Below, piece by piece: positions 17,131-25,570 of a stretch of DNA of 64,000 nucleotides. Position numbers and translations under genes: made by a program. The notes beneath the pieces are model-generated. The model saw only the letters and a list, made by a program, of their open reading frames with translations, was not told the origin of the DNA and did not search any database. The first letter of the stretch is position 1, and each line of letters begins with the position of its first letter. This stretch comes from Janibacter indicus (lineage in GTDB: Bacteria > Actinomycetota > Actinomycetes > Actinomycetales > Dermatophilaceae): assembly GCF_900176385.1 (NCBI RefSeq), contig NZ_FWXN01000001.1:1-64000 (forward strand), in the 5' to 3' direction.

Positions 17131-18009
17131 GTGTGCGGACGATATGCGGCCACGGCCAACCCCGACGACCTGATCGAGGAGTTCGAGATCGACGCGGACC
17201 GCGTCGGTGAGCCCTCGCGCTCGATCCTCAAGTCGCCCCAGGACCCACCGGCGGGGACGCCCGACTACAACATGGCGCCGACCAAGCAGGCTCCGGTCGT
17301 CCTCACCCGCGTGCCGAAGGGGGCCCTTCGAGTCTCGGGCCCGGAGGCCCTCGCACCTCAGGAACCGGGGGTGGGGGTGCGTCAGCTGCGACTGCTCACC
17401 TGGGGTCTCGTGCCGTCGTGGGCGAAGGAGACCAAGGTCGGCCTGCGGATGACCAATGCCCGCGCCGAGACCCTCCTCGACAAGCCGGCCTTCGCCAAGG
17501 CGGCGGCCAGCCGCCGGTGCATCGTCCCGGCCGCGGGCTGGTACGAGTGGCAGGTCTCGCCGGTGGCCAAGGACGCCAAGGGCAAGCCGCGCAAGCAGCC
17601 CTTCTTCATCCACCGCGGCGACGACGCGCCGGTCGCCTTCGCGGGGCTCTACGAGTTCTGGCGCGACCCGGCGGTCGCGGCCGGCGACGACCCCGACGCG
17701 TGGCTCACGACCTTCACGATCATCACCACCGCCGCGGACCCGGGCATGGACCGCATCCACGACCGGCAGCCGCTCGTGCTCGAGCGCGAGGACTGGGGCC
17801 GCTGGCTCGACCCGACGCTCACGGACACGGGCGAGGTGGGGGAGCTGCTCGCCTTCGCGCAGCCAGGGCGCTTCGCGGCCCACCCGATCTCGCCGGCTGT
17901 CGGCGCCACGCGCAACAACGGCCCCGGCCTGCTCGAGCCGCTCTCCCGCGACCAGCTCGTCGGCGTCGTCGACCCCGAGACCGGCGAGGTGATCAACCCT
18001 GATGGTTGA
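17131..18009 (+). CDS. SRAP (YedK/HMCES-type) abasic-site DNA-protein crosslink enzyme
   Basis: The 292-residue protein starts V-C-G-R-Y: after Met processing the Cys2 becomes the N-terminal nucleophile that crosslinks to abasic sites in single-stranded DNA. Other conserved parts are TWGLVPSWAK, TNARAETLLDKPAF, GWYEW with the catalytic Glu, and the late His in RFAAHPISPAVG. The role is shielding abasic lesions at replication forks. The start is fixed by Cys2. It overlaps the next gene by 8 bases. Confidence 0.92.
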   Translation: MCGRYAATANPDDLIEEFEIDADRVGEPSRSILKSPQDPPAGTPDYNMAPTKQAPVVLTRVPKGALRVSGPEALAPQEPGVGVRQLRLLTWGLVPSWAKETKVGLRMTNARAETLLDKPAFAKAAASRRCIVPAAGWYEWQVSPVAKDAKGKPRKQPFFIHRGDDAPVAFAGLYEFWRDPAVAAGDDPDAWLTTFTIITTAADPGMDRIHDRQPLVLEREDWGRWLDPTLTDTGEVGELLAFAQPGRFAAHPISPAVGATRNNGPGLLEPLSRDQLVGVVDPETGEVINPDG

Positions 18010-18622
18010 GCTCGAAACCCCCACCGCCCAGGGCCCCGCCCGCGTCCACCTGCACGAGGCGACGGGCACCCCCTTCGGCACGCTGATGCTCACCCACGGT
18101 GCCGGCGGCGGGATCGGTGCCAAGGACCTCGCGGCCATCGCGACCCGCCTGCCCGAGGCCGGCTGGCAGGTGGCGCTCGTCGAGATGCCGTGGCGGGTCG
18201 CGGGCAAGAAGGTCGCGCCCATGCCGCCCAAGCTCGACGCCGCGTGGCGCGAGATCGTCGCGGGTGTGCGGGACTTGCTGGCGGAGCGGGTCGTCTTCGG
18301 CGGCCGCAGTGCCGGCGCGCGGGTCGCGTGCCGGCTGGCGGCGGAGCTCGGGGCCGAGGGTGTGCTCGCCTTGAGCTTCCCGCTCGTGCCGCCCGGTAAG
18401 GGGCCGGACAAGTCCCGCATCCACGAGCTGCTCCTGCCGGTCGAGGCGGGGCTGCCCGTGCAGGTGGTGCAGGGGGCGAAGGACCCCTTCGGGACGCCGG
18501 ATGACGTGCGAGCAGCCTTGGGGGACAAGGCTGCCGACGTGCGCGTCGACGAGGCCCCCGGCACCCACTCCTTCACCGGCGGCGGCGCGGTCGCCGACGC
18601 CGTGCTCGCGCACTGGACCTGA
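18002..18622 (+). CDS. Alpha/beta-hydrolase family protein (KANL3/Tex30-like)
   Basis: The 206-residue protein has an alpha/beta-hydrolase core. The LTHGAGGG oxyanion loop comes first, then nucleophile Ser in FGGRSAGARVACRLAAELG, acid Asp in VQGAKDPFG and His in APGTHSFTGGG. It belongs to the small dienelactone-hydrolase-like group; the substrate is unknown. Its ATG lies inside the SRAP gene, so expression is coupled. Confidence 0.8.
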   Translation: MVELETPTAQGPARVHLHEATGTPFGTLMLTHGAGGGIGAKDLAAIATRLPEAGWQVALVEMPWRVAGKKVAPMPPKLDAAWREIVAGVRDLLAERVVFGGRSAGARVACRLAAELGAEGVLALSFPLVPPGKGPDKSRIHELLLPVEAGLPVQVVQGAKDPFGTPDDVRAALGDKAADVRVDEAPGTHSFTGGGAVADAVLAHWT

Positions 18623-18703
18623 ACTCGCGGGTCGAGGATCGAGGCCCGAAGACGGCGGCTACGGCCCTGACTCGTGCGATGAATCAGCGGGCTCGGCCCG
18701 GTC

Positions 18704-18803
18704 GAATGGCCGGGAAGCACCAGCATGGCCGGGAAATCCGGACATGGCCGAGCTATTGCCCGGCCATCCTCTGTCTTCCCGGCCATCCGCACTCTTCCCG
18801 GCC
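18704..18803. repeat. Short inverted repeats around GGCCGGGAA
   Basis: ATGGCCGGGAA occurs at 18706-18716 and 18725-18735, and its complement TTCCCGGCC twice near 18775-18803, in the gap between convergent genes. The block can fold into stems and may end transcription from both sides. Nothing else is seen in 18623-18861. Confidence 0.45.
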
Positions 18804-18861
18804 CTGAGCCTGCCTGCCCCTGAGGAGCGGGGCCGCCCGCGGCCGCAGCGTCTCGAAGGAG

Positions 18862-20061
18862 TCACCGCCCCAGCGCGAGCACCAGCGCGAACACCTCGTC
18901 GGGGTCGGCGAGGCGCTCGCCGTAGAGGTCGCGGACCTGGTTCATCCGGTAGCGCACGGTCTGCGGGTGCACGTGCAGCGTCTCGGCGACGAGCTCGCGC
19001 CGCCCCTGCAGGAGCAGCCAGGCGCGCAGCGTGTCCTTGAGCCGCTCGGCGGTCTCCTCCGGCAGGTCGGCGAAGGGAGCCAACGTCACGTCGCGCAGGT
19101 CGGACAGGGCGGTCGGGTCGGCGTGGAGGACGAGCTCCGGCAGGACGGCGTCGGTGTCGAGGACACCTGAGCGCCCGAGCGCCACGGCCGAGAGGGCGCG
19201 GGCGTAGGACCCGGAGACCTCGCCCCAGGGTCGGGCAGGTCCGACGACCGCGTCGTGCCCCGCGAGGACCTCGAGCAGTCGCGCCCGCGAGCGCCCGCCG
19301 CTGTCGGGGACGAGCAGCACGGCGTGGTCGTCGACGCCGGGCAGGTCCTCGGCGAGGGTCAGCGTGCGCGGGTCGAGCACGCCGGCGGTGGTGAGCACCC
19401 GATCGCGCTCGACGAGCACCGCCGTCAGGGTGCGTGGCGGCACCCAGCCGGCCGCGGCGACCGCTTCGTCGAGGGCCGACTCCGCCAGCCCCGTGAGCAG
19501 TCCCCGGGTCAGGCGGTCGAGCTGGACGAGGCGCTCGCGCTCGGCGCTGCTCGTCTGCTGGTTGTGCCCGGCGACCGATGCGGCCGACAGCTCGTCGATG
19601 TAGGTGAAGACCAGCTCGGCGAAGCGCCCCAGGGTCGCGGCGTCGACCCCGGCCGCGATGGCCTCGACCGACAGCTCGCGCCACGCGGCGCTCGCGCCGA
19701 CGCGATAGGCGGACAGCAGCGCCTCGACGGGGCGGCCCCGCTGGGCCTCGGCCTGCCCCAGCTCGCGCGCGGCGGCGACACCCACCCCGACGGGGGCGCC
19801 CTGCGGCGCGGCGCCGGCGGCGAGCGTGACGAAGCTGGCGAGCGAGACCTGCACCGCCCGCTCGATGATCTTGCCCATCCGTCCCTGGAAGGGCACGTCG
19901 TAGGCCGGGACCTGCTGCATGACCTCGGCGACGACGACCGAGGCAACCCTCGGCAGCTGTGCGCGAAGGGCGTCGACCGTCGCCTCGTCGAGCACCAGCC
20001 CGGCCGCCTGCCGGGCCGTGCGCCCGGACCCTGCTGCTGCCACTGCTGCTCCCTTCGTCAC
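18862..20061 (-). CDS. PucR-family transcriptional regulator (likely controls the desaturase operon)
   Basis: The 399-residue protein ends with the PucR helix-turn-helix: LRAWLLLQGRRELVAETLHV, then HPQTVRYRMNQVRDLYG. The middle has the GGDEF-like CdaR domain (VGPARPWGEVSGSYARALSA), and the N-terminus an RsbRD-like helical region. It is divergent from the ferredoxin reductase/desaturase operon, which starts 168 bp away. PucR genes beside such operons are common in actinobacteria, so local control is the best guess. Confidence 0.85.
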   Translation of the reverse strand: MTKGAAVAAAGSGRTARQAAGLVLDEATVDALRAQLPRVASVVVAEVMQQVPAYDVPFQGRMGKIIERAVQVSLASFVTLAAGAAPQGAPVGVGVAAARELGQAEAQRGRPVEALLSAYRVGASAAWRELSVEAIAAGVDAATLGRFAELVFTYIDELSAASVAGHNQQTSSAERERLVQLDRLTRGLLTGLAESALDEAVAAAGWVPPRTLTAVLVERDRVLTTAGVLDPRTLTLAEDLPGVDDHAVLLVPDSGGRSRARLLEVLAGHDAVVGPARPWGEVSGSYARALSAVALGRSGVLDTDAVLPELVLHADPTALSDLRDVTLAPFADLPEETAERLKDTLRAWLLLQGRRELVAETLHVHPQTVRYRMNQVRDLYGERLADPDEVFALVLALGR

Positions 20062-20070
20062 CGGCCCTCG

Positions 20071-20142
20071 TCGGTCGAGGTGCGAGGCCGCCCACCCCGT
20101 TGGTCGAGGTGCGAGGCCGCCCGCGGCCGAGCCTCGAGACCC
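20071..20142. repeat. Palindromic repeat family, two units
   Basis: Two units of GGTCGAGGTGCGAGGCCGCC; the second is complete through the palindromic CCGCGGCC centre to GCCTCGAGACC. They lie in the divergent promoter region of PucR and the desaturase operon. Confidence 0.8.
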
Positions 20143-20228
20143 CCTTGTCCCGAGCGAACAAAACCCTGCCCCAAACCCTACCCGCCAAGGACAGCGAAGG
20201 GCAGGGGTTGAGCCGAGAGGATGGAGTC

Positions 20229-21341
20229 ATGACAGCAACTGCGTCTCGTCCCCGCACCGTGGGCAGTGCACGCTCGCTCCGCGACACCGCCGCCCGCATC
20301 GCCCGCGGCCTGGCCACCCCGGTGATCCCGGAGGACTACCTCGACCTCTTCGCCCCCCTTCGCTCCGGGGCCGACCTGCGCGGCCGGATCGTGGCGATCA
20401 CGCCCGAGACCCGCGACGCCGCGACGATCACCATCCGCCCCGGCCGCGACTGGCAGGGCCACGCCCCGGGCCAGTACATCCGCGTCGGCGTCGACGTCGA
20501 CGGCGTGCGCCACTGGCGCGCCTACTCCCTGACCTCCGACACGAGCGCCCGCGACGGCCTGATCTCGATCACCGTCAAGGCGATGCCCGACGGCCTCGTC
20601 TCCCAGCACCTCGTCCACCGCGCGACGCCGGGCACGATCATCCAGATCGACCAGGCGAGCGGTGACTTCGTCCTGCCGCAGTCGGTCCCGGCCAAGGTCC
20701 TCTTCCTCACCGGCGGCTCCGGCATCACGCCGGTCATGGGCATGCTGCGCAACCACGACTTCGACGGTCTCGACGTCGTCCACGCGCACTCCGCGCCTAC
20801 GGCCGACGATGTGATCTTCGCCCGCGAGCTCGCCGACGCCCCGACCGGTGTGCGCGCCATCGTGCGGCACACCGACGACGAGGGCATGCTCACCCCCGAC
20901 GAGCTCGACAGCGTCGTCCCCGACTGGCGCGAGCGCGAGACGTGGATCTGCGGGCCCACCCCGATGCTCGACGCCTTCGAGGAGCACTACGCCACGCACG
21001 GCCACACCGAGCTGCTCCACGTGGAGCGCTTCCGGCCGAGCATCGTCGAGGCGGGCGAAGGGGGGACCGCCTCCCTTCGCGTCGGTCCGGAGACGACCAC
21101 GCTCGACCTCGACGGCGGCACCACCATCCTCGACGCCGCCGAGGACGCCGGCGTCCTCATGCCGAGCGGCTGCCGCATGGGCATCTGCTTCGGCTGCGTC
21201 CTGCCCATGACCGACGGCTCCGTGCGCGACCTGCGCACCGGCGAGCTGACCACGACCACGCCCGACGACCCCGCGGTCAAGGTGCAGACCTGCATCTCCG
21301 CGGTCGCCGGCTCCTGCACGATCGAGACGACGGAGAGCTGA
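20229..21341 (+). CDS. Ferredoxin reductase partner of the fatty acid desaturase
   Basis: The 370-residue protein has a flavin domain (GQYIRVGV, WRAYSLTSD), an NAD(P) domain (FLTGGSGITPVMGMLRNH, WICGPTPMLDAFEEHY) and a C-terminal 2Fe-2S ferredoxin domain with C315, C320, C323 (CRMGICFGC) and C355 (QTCIS). The gene order matches the mycobacterial Rv3230c-DesA3 type, in which this protein feeds electrons to the acyl-CoA desaturase that follows after 1 bp. ATG 20229 is preceded by GGATGGAG. Confidence 0.9.
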   Translation: MTATASRPRTVGSARSLRDTAARIARGLATPVIPEDYLDLFAPLRSGADLRGRIVAITPETRDAATITIRPGRDWQGHAPGQYIRVGVDVDGVRHWRAYSLTSDTSARDGLISITVKAMPDGLVSQHLVHRATPGTIIQIDQASGDFVLPQSVPAKVLFLTGGSGITPVMGMLRNHDFDGLDVVHAHSAPTADDVIFARELADAPTGVRAIVRHTDDEGMLTPDELDSVVPDWRERETWICGPTPMLDAFEEHYATHGHTELLHVERFRPSIVEAGEGGTASLRVGPETTTLDLDGGTTILDAAEDAGVLMPSGCRMGICFGCVLPMTDGSVRDLRTGELTTTTPDDPAVKVQTCISAVAGSCTIETTES

Positions 21342-21342
21342 C

Positions 21343-22584
21343 ATGACTGCCACCCTCGAGCGCACCCCCCGCACCACCGACGCCCGCATCACCGGCGGAC
21401 GGTCCGAGGTCGTCCACACCCGCGTCAACGCGACGGACGACCCCATCGCCCACCTCACCCCCGAGGACATCGAGGAAATCGGGCGCGAGCTCGACGAGAT
21501 CCGCGCCTCGGTCATGGACGACCTCGGCGAGACCGACGCCCGCTACATCCGCCGGATGATCACCACCCAGCGCTACCTCGAGATGGGCTCGCGCGCGGTG
21601 CTGCTCTTCAGCGGCAACCCCATCGCCTGGGTCGCCGGAACCGCCGGGCTGAGCGTCGCCAAGATCCTCGACAACATGGAGATCGGGCACAACATCATCC
21701 ACGGCCAGTGGGACTGGATGCGCGACCCCAAGATCCACTCCTCGGTCTGGGAGTGGGACAACGTCACCCCCGCCGACCACTGGAAGAACAGCCACAACAA
21801 GGTCCACCACACCTACACCAACGTCGTCGGCCACGACAACGACCTCGGCTACGGGATCATGCGGGTCGACGACGCCCAGAAGTGGTACCCGGCCTACCTC
21901 GCGCAGCCGCTGCTCAACTTCGTCAACGCGACCTTCTTCGAGTACGGGATCGCCGCCTACGACCTCGAGCTCGGCGCCAACTGGAAGACGCGCAAGGACA
22001 ACCCGCAGTGGCAGGCCGAGGCCAAGCAGGTGGTCAACAAGATCAAGAAGCAGGCCGCGAAGGACTACCTGCTCTTCCCGCTGCTGTCCGGCCCGAACTT
22101 CTTCTCCACGCTCGCCGCGAACTTCGTCTCCAACATCGTGCGCAACTACTGGACGCACTCGGTCATCATGTGCGGCCACTTCCCGGCGGGGGTCAAGACC
22201 TTCACCAAGACCTCGATCGACGGGGAGACCCGCGGCGAGTGGTACCTGCGCCAGATGCTCGGCTCCGCCAACATCTCGGGGTCCAAGGCCATGCACATCG
22301 CGACCGGCAACCTCAGCTACCAGATCGAGCACCACCTCTTCCCGGACATGCCGAGCCGCCGCTACCAGGAGATCGCGCCGCGCATCCAGGCGCTCTTCGA
22401 CCGCTACGGCCTCGACTACGTCACGGGCCCGCTGCACCGCCAGGTCGGCTCGGCGTGGAGCGAGATCATCCGCCTCTCCCTGCCCAACGACACCTCGCTG
22501 CGCCAGACGGTCCAGATCCTGGCGACGAAGGGGATGAAGGGCCTCAAGGCGCGCGCCCGCGCCACCCGCTTCCGCCCGGCCTGA
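21343..22584 (+). CDS. Membrane acyl-CoA (Delta9-type) fatty acid desaturase
   Basis: The 413-residue diiron membrane enzyme has three histidine boxes: H116-NII-H120 in GHNIIHGQWDW, HNKVHH at 151-156, and QIEHHLFP with H330-H331. Hydrophobic segments lie between (NPIAWVAGTAGLSVAKIL, FSTLAANFVSNIVRNYW). It inserts a double bond in acyl chains to adjust membrane fluidity, using electrons from the reductase encoded just upstream. The C-terminus is basic (KGLKARARATRFRPA). Confidence 0.92.
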   Translation: MTATLERTPRTTDARITGGRSEVVHTRVNATDDPIAHLTPEDIEEIGRELDEIRASVMDDLGETDARYIRRMITTQRYLEMGSRAVLLFSGNPIAWVAGTAGLSVAKILDNMEIGHNIIHGQWDWMRDPKIHSSVWEWDNVTPADHWKNSHNKVHHTYTNVVGHDNDLGYGIMRVDDAQKWYPAYLAQPLLNFVNATFFEYGIAAYDLELGANWKTRKDNPQWQAEAKQVVNKIKKQAAKDYLLFPLLSGPNFFSTLAANFVSNIVRNYWTHSVIMCGHFPAGVKTFTKTSIDGETRGEWYLRQMLGSANISGSKAMHIATGNLSYQIEHHLFPDMPSRRYQEIAPRIQALFDRYGLDYVTGPLHRQVGSAWSEIIRLSLPNDTSLRQTVQILATKGMKGLKARARATRFRPA

Positions 22585-22594
22585 CCCGACCCCC

Positions 22595-22734
22595 ACGTTG
22601 GTCGAGGTGCGACGAGCGCAGCGAGGAGCCTCGAGACCAGGCCCGCGCCAACGTTGGTCGAGGTGCGAGGTACGAGCCTCGAGACCAGGCTCGCGCCAAC
22701 GTTGGTCGAGGTGCGAGGTACGAGCCTCGAGACC
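22595..22734. repeat. Palindromic repeat family, three units
   Basis: Three successive units run from ACGTTGGTCGAGGTGCGA to GCCTCGAGACCA. The second and third are nearly identical, with a short GTAC centre. They lie between the desaturase stop and its terminator. Confidence 0.85.
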
Positions 22735-22751
22735 ACCGGGCGAAGGCCAAC

Positions 22752-22785
22752 AAAGGGCGGCTACTCCCTCGAGTAGCCGCCCTTT
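22752..22785 (+). terminator. Rho-independent-like terminator of the desaturase operon
   Basis: AAAGGGCGGCTACT (22752-22765) pairs perfectly with AGTAGCCGCCCTTT (22772-22785) across a 6-nt loop. The stem is 14 bp and the 3' end is T-rich. Confidence 0.75.
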
Positions 22786-22831
22786 GCCGTGTCCGGGCGG
22801 ACACGACCTGCCCAAGCTGACCCGTCGTGGC

Positions 22832-22923
22832 GTGTCGCGCTGCAGTTCGAGCGCGGCCCTCGACTCCTGCCCCGGAATACCGGGGGTCTTCCCCCTTCGT
22901 CCGGGTGAACTGCAGTCCGACAC
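22832..22923. repeat. Long inverted repeat between convergent genes
   Basis: GTGTCGCGCTGCAGTTC (22832-22848) pairs 15 of 17 with GAACTGCAGTCCGACAC (22907-22923). An inner CCCGGAATACCGGGGG stem is also present. It may be a terminator for galE or a small non-autonomous element. Confidence 0.5.
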
Positions 22924-22949
22924 GCTGCCAGCGGATCAGTCCAGCGGCC

Positions 22950-23966
22950 TCAGCCCGGGTAGCCCTGCGGGTTGCCCGACTGCCACCGCCAGGTGTCGGC
23001 GCACATCTGCTCGATGGTGCGCTCGGCCCGCCAGCCCAGCTCGGTCTCGGCGCGGCTCGGGTCGGCGTAGACGGCCGCCAGATCGCCCGGGCGTCGACTG
23101 ACGACGTCGTAGGGCACCTCGCGTCCGCTGCCCGCCTCGAAGGCCGCGATCATCTCGAGCACCGATGTACCGTGCCCGGTCCCGAGGTTCCACTCGCGCA
23201 CGGCGACGTCCGGGTGCGCGTCGAGGTACTGCAGGGCGGCGACGTGGCCGGCCGCAAGGTCCTCGACGTGGATGTAGTCACGAAGGGGGGTCCCGTCCGG
23301 CGTGGGGTAGTCGTCGCCGAAGACCTGGAGCCGCTCCCTTCGCCCGACCGCGACCTGCGCGATGAAGGGCATGAGGTTGTTGGGCACGCCCTGCGGGTCC
23401 TCGCCGATGCGGCCGGAGGGGTGCGCGCCGACGGGGTTGAAGTAGCGCAGCAGGGCTACTTGCGCAGCGCCGGTCGCCGCAACGTCCCGCAGGATCTGCT
23501 CCTGCATGACCTTGGTCCAGCCATAGGGGTTGGTGGCGCTGGTCGGGAGGTCCTCGGGCATGGGGACGGTCTCTGTCTCGCCGTAGACGGTTGCTGACGA
23601 GGAGAAGACGAGTCGACGCACCCCGTGGTGCTCCATCGCCCGCATGAGCGAAAAGGTCGTGCCGAGGTTGTTGTCGTAGTACTCCAGCGGGATCTGCGAG
23701 GACTCGCCGACGGCCTTGAGCCCGGCGAAGTGGATCACGGCGTCGAAGCCGCCTTCGGCGAAGAGCGCCGACGTCTTGTCGGCGTCGCGCAGGTCGAAGG
23801 AGTGGGTCTCGATCTGCTCGCCGGTCAGCTCCTCGAGGCGCGCGATGACGCTCGGGCGGGAGTTGACGAAGCTGTCGACGACGACGGGCTGGTGGCCCGC
23901 GGCGACGAGTTGGACGACGGTGTGGGAGCCGATGTAGCCGGCTCCGCCGGTGACGAGGACGCGCAT
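22950..23966 (-). CDS. galE: UDP-glucose 4-epimerase
   Basis: The 338-residue SDR enzyme interconverts UDP-glucose and UDP-galactose. It has the NAD motif VTGGAGYIGSHTVVQLV, the catalytic Ser in FSSSATVYGE, YGWTK with Tyr and Lys, and substrate-loop sequences typical of GalE (RYFNPVGAHPSGRIGEDP, TPDGTPLRDYIHV). It may feed galactose to the surface polysaccharide made elsewhere in the window. It is transcribed alone. Confidence 0.93.
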   Translation of the reverse strand: MRVLVTGGAGYIGSHTVVQLVAAGHQPVVVDSFVNSRPSVIARLEELTGEQIETHSFDLRDADKTSALFAEGGFDAVIHFAGLKAVGESSQIPLEYYDNNLGTTFSLMRAMEHHGVRRLVFSSSATVYGETETVPMPEDLPTSATNPYGWTKVMQEQILRDVAATGAAQVALLRYFNPVGAHPSGRIGEDPQGVPNNLMPFIAQVAVGRRERLQVFGDDYPTPDGTPLRDYIHVEDLAAGHVAALQYLDAHPDVAVREWNLGTGHGTSVLEMIAAFEAGSGREVPYDVVSRRPGDLAAVYADPSRAETELGWRAERTIEQMCADTWRWQSGNPQGYPG

Positions 23967-24009
23967 GCGCTCACTGTAATGAGACCGGCTTTGTCCCCGC
24001 TGTGCGCCT

Positions 24010-24078
24010 TCGGTGGTCGAGGTGCGAGCTTGTGGCCCCCCGGTGGTCGAGGTGCGAGCTTGCGAGCCTCGAGACCCC
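24010..24078. repeat. Palindromic repeat family, two units
   Basis: GGTGGTCGAGGTGCGAGCTTG occurs twice; the second runs on to GCGAGCCTCGAGACCCCC. They lie between the galE start and the rsrA stop. Confidence 0.8.
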
Positions 24079-24081
24079 CGC

Positions 24082-24384
24082 TCAGCCCTCGGTCGAGATG
24101 TGCCGGACCTGTGTCACCTCTGTCCACGACCCGTTGTCGCAGATCGTCGTGATGCGCTGCATGATCGTCGCGCGCAGCTGCGGCGGCGCCTGCTCCTGGG
24201 CGCAGGAGCGGTGGACGACGTCACGCAGGACCTTGTCGAGGTCGTGCTCGGCGAGGCACGGGGCGCAGGAGGTGAGGTGCTCAGCGAGGAGCCGGGTGTC
24301 GTCGGCGGTCATCTCGCCGTCGACGTACTCCATCATGCGGTAGAGCGCCTGGGAGCAGTCCATGTGCTCGGCGTCGTGGCTCAT
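24082..24384 (-). CDS. rsrA: Zinc-binding anti-sigma factor RsrA
   Basis: The 100-residue protein has the ZAS motif H-x3-C-x2-C (EHLTSCAPC), an early Cys (MDCSQAL) and a later one (HRSCAQE), the four-residue redox set of RsrA. In reduced cells it holds SigR; disulfide formation releases it. Its ATG overlaps the sigR stop (ATGA), so the pair is made together. Length and order match actinobacterial sigR-rsrA. Confidence 0.9.
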   Translation of the reverse strand: MSHDAEHMDCSQALYRMMEYVDGEMTADDTRLLAEHLTSCAPCLAEHDLDKVLRDVVHRSCAQEQAPPQLRATIMQRITTICDNGSWTEVTQVRHISTEG

Positions 24385-25031
24385 GCCTGGCTCTCCTTCG
24401 CCGCGGCGACGCCGCGCTCGGCGGCGTAGTCGGTGAGCTTTTCGCGGAGCTGGCGACGGCCACGGTGCAGGCGCGACATGACGGTGCCGATGGGCGTGCC
24501 CATGATCTCGGCGATCTCCTTGTAGGCGAAGCCCTCGACGTCGGCGAGGTAGACCGCCATCCGGAAGTCGTCGGGCAGCTCCTGCAGGGCGCGCTTGACC
24601 TGCGTGTCGGGCATGCGGTCCAGCGCCTCGACCTCCGCCGAGCGCAGGCCACGGCTGGTGTGCTGCTCCGCCTTGTGCAGCTGGTAGTCCTCGACCTCGG
24701 GGGCGTCGGACTGCTTCGGCTCGCGCTGCTTCTTGCGGTAGGTGTTGATGTAGGTGTTGGTGAGGATGCGGTACATCCACGCCTTGAGGTTGGTCCCCGG
24801 CCGGTACTGGTGGAAGGCCGCGAAGGCCTTGGCGTAGGTCTCCTGGACGAGGTCCTCGGCGTCGGTGGGGTTGCGCGTGGTGCGCAGGGCCGCCGAGTAC
24901 AACTGGTCGAGCAGCGGCATCGCCTCGCGCTCGAAGCGCGCGCGTCGCTGCTCGGTGGTCTCGGAGGCGACGTCGACGGCGGCATCGGCCTCGGCCTGTG
25001 CGGCCACCTCGTCGGTAGTGGGCTCAGTCAT
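24381..25031 (-). CDS. sigR: ECF sigma factor SigR/SigH, thiol-oxidative stress
   Basis: The 216-residue protein has sigma region 2 ([54 protein letters not shown]) and region 4 ([40 protein letters not shown]). It directs RNA polymerase to thiol-stress genes. The start at ATG 25031 (MTEPTTDEV) is supported by a leaderless TAGGGT box and by family length. It is followed by rsrA and preceded by an exact SigR consensus promoter, so it is self-activating. Confidence 0.92.
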   Translation of the reverse strand: MTEPTTDEVAAQAEADAAVDVASETTEQRRARFEREAMPLLDQLYSAALRTTRNPTDAEDLVQETYAKAFAAFHQYRPGTNLKAWMYRILTNTYINTYRKKQREPKQSDAPEVEDYQLHKAEQHTSRGLRSAEVEALDRMPDTQVKRALQELPDDFRMAVYLADVEGFAYKEIAEIMGTPIGTVMSRLHRGRRQLREKLTDYAAERGVAAAKESQA

Positions 25032-25039
25032 CGCGCTCC

Positions 25040-25045
25040 ACCCTA
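25040..25045 (-). promoter_or_regulatory. Housekeeping -10 box of sigR
   Basis: On the minus strand TAGGGT ends 8 nt before the ATG at 25031, giving a leaderless transcript in addition to the upstream SigR-type promoter. Confidence 0.45.
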
Positions 25046-25124
25046 GCGGGGTGGCGGTGCGCTCTCCGGCGTGCAGTACGAGCACCTGGACTCCTGTCCT
25101 TCGCGGCATGTCTTCCCGCTGTCC

Positions 25125-25150
25125 AACAGCCCGACACCCGTCCCCATTCC
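25125..25150 (-). promoter_or_regulatory. SigR-dependent promoter upstream of sigR
   Basis: The minus strand reads GGAAT (25150-25146), exactly 18 nt, then GTT (25127-25125). GGAAT-N18-GTT is the established SigR consensus in Streptomyces. The -10 end lies about 94 nt from the start codon, giving positive autoregulation. Confidence 0.75.
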
Positions 25151-25156
25151 CGGCCC

Positions 25157-25221
25157 CCCACGTTGGTCGAGGTGGCCCGAGCTCTGCGAGGGCCCTCGAG
25201 ACCCGGTGAGGCTCGAGACCG
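25157..25221. repeat. Palindromic repeat family, one unit plus a half
   Basis: CCCACGTTGGTCGAGGTGG, then CTCTGCGAGG, then CCTCGAGACC, followed by a second GGCTCGAGACC end. It lies between sigR and the GIY-YIG gene. Confidence 0.75.
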
Positions 25222-25275
25222 GCCGCCTGTGGAAAACCGCCCGCCGCCTCCACGCCCTTCGGGTGCAATCAGGAC

Positions 25276-25569
25276 ATGCCCCACGTCTACATCCTCGAAT
25301 GCTCCGATGGCTCCTACTACGTCGGCAGCACATGGGACCTCGAGGCGAGGTTGCAGCAGCACGCGTCCGGCAAGGGAGCGAAGTACACCAGTCGTCGGCT
25401 GCCCGTCACGCTTCGCTGGGCACAGGCGACGGACAGCATCGCCGAGGCCTATGCGTGGGAGAAGAAGATCCAAGGGTGGTCTCGCAAGAAGCGCGAGGCA
25501 CTGATGCGCGGTGATTGGGAGGCGATCCAGCAGGCGTCACGGCGAAGGGGAGGTCGCCCGCCGGCCTGA
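25276..25569 (+). CDS. GIY-YIG nuclease superfamily protein (UPF0213-like)
   Basis: The 97-residue protein is a lone GIY-YIG domain: VYILECSDGSYYVGST carries the two-strand signature, followed by DLEARLQQHASGKGAKYTSR with the conserved Arg, and the Glu in AYAWEKKIQGWSRKKREALM. Small stand-alone members probably cut or repair DNA, but targets are unknown. It has its own start 55 bp after a repeat and ends just before the tandem array. Confidence 0.88.
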   Translation: MPHVYILECSDGSYYVGSTWDLEARLQQHASGKGAKYTSRRLPVTLRWAQATDSIAEAYAWEKKIQGWSRKKREALMRGDWEAIQQASRRRGGRPPA

Positions 25570-25570
25570 C

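Noticed and set aside
18659-20317. 552-codon minus frame overlapping the PucR gene
   Set aside because: The PucR frame has the domain signatures; this one is an Arg/Ala-rich shadow.
22752-22785. Small RNA between the desaturase and galE
   Set aside because: The hairpin is adequately explained as the operon terminator.
21277-22923. 548-codon minus frame opposite the desaturase
   Set aside because: Shadow of the desaturase; no recognisable domain.
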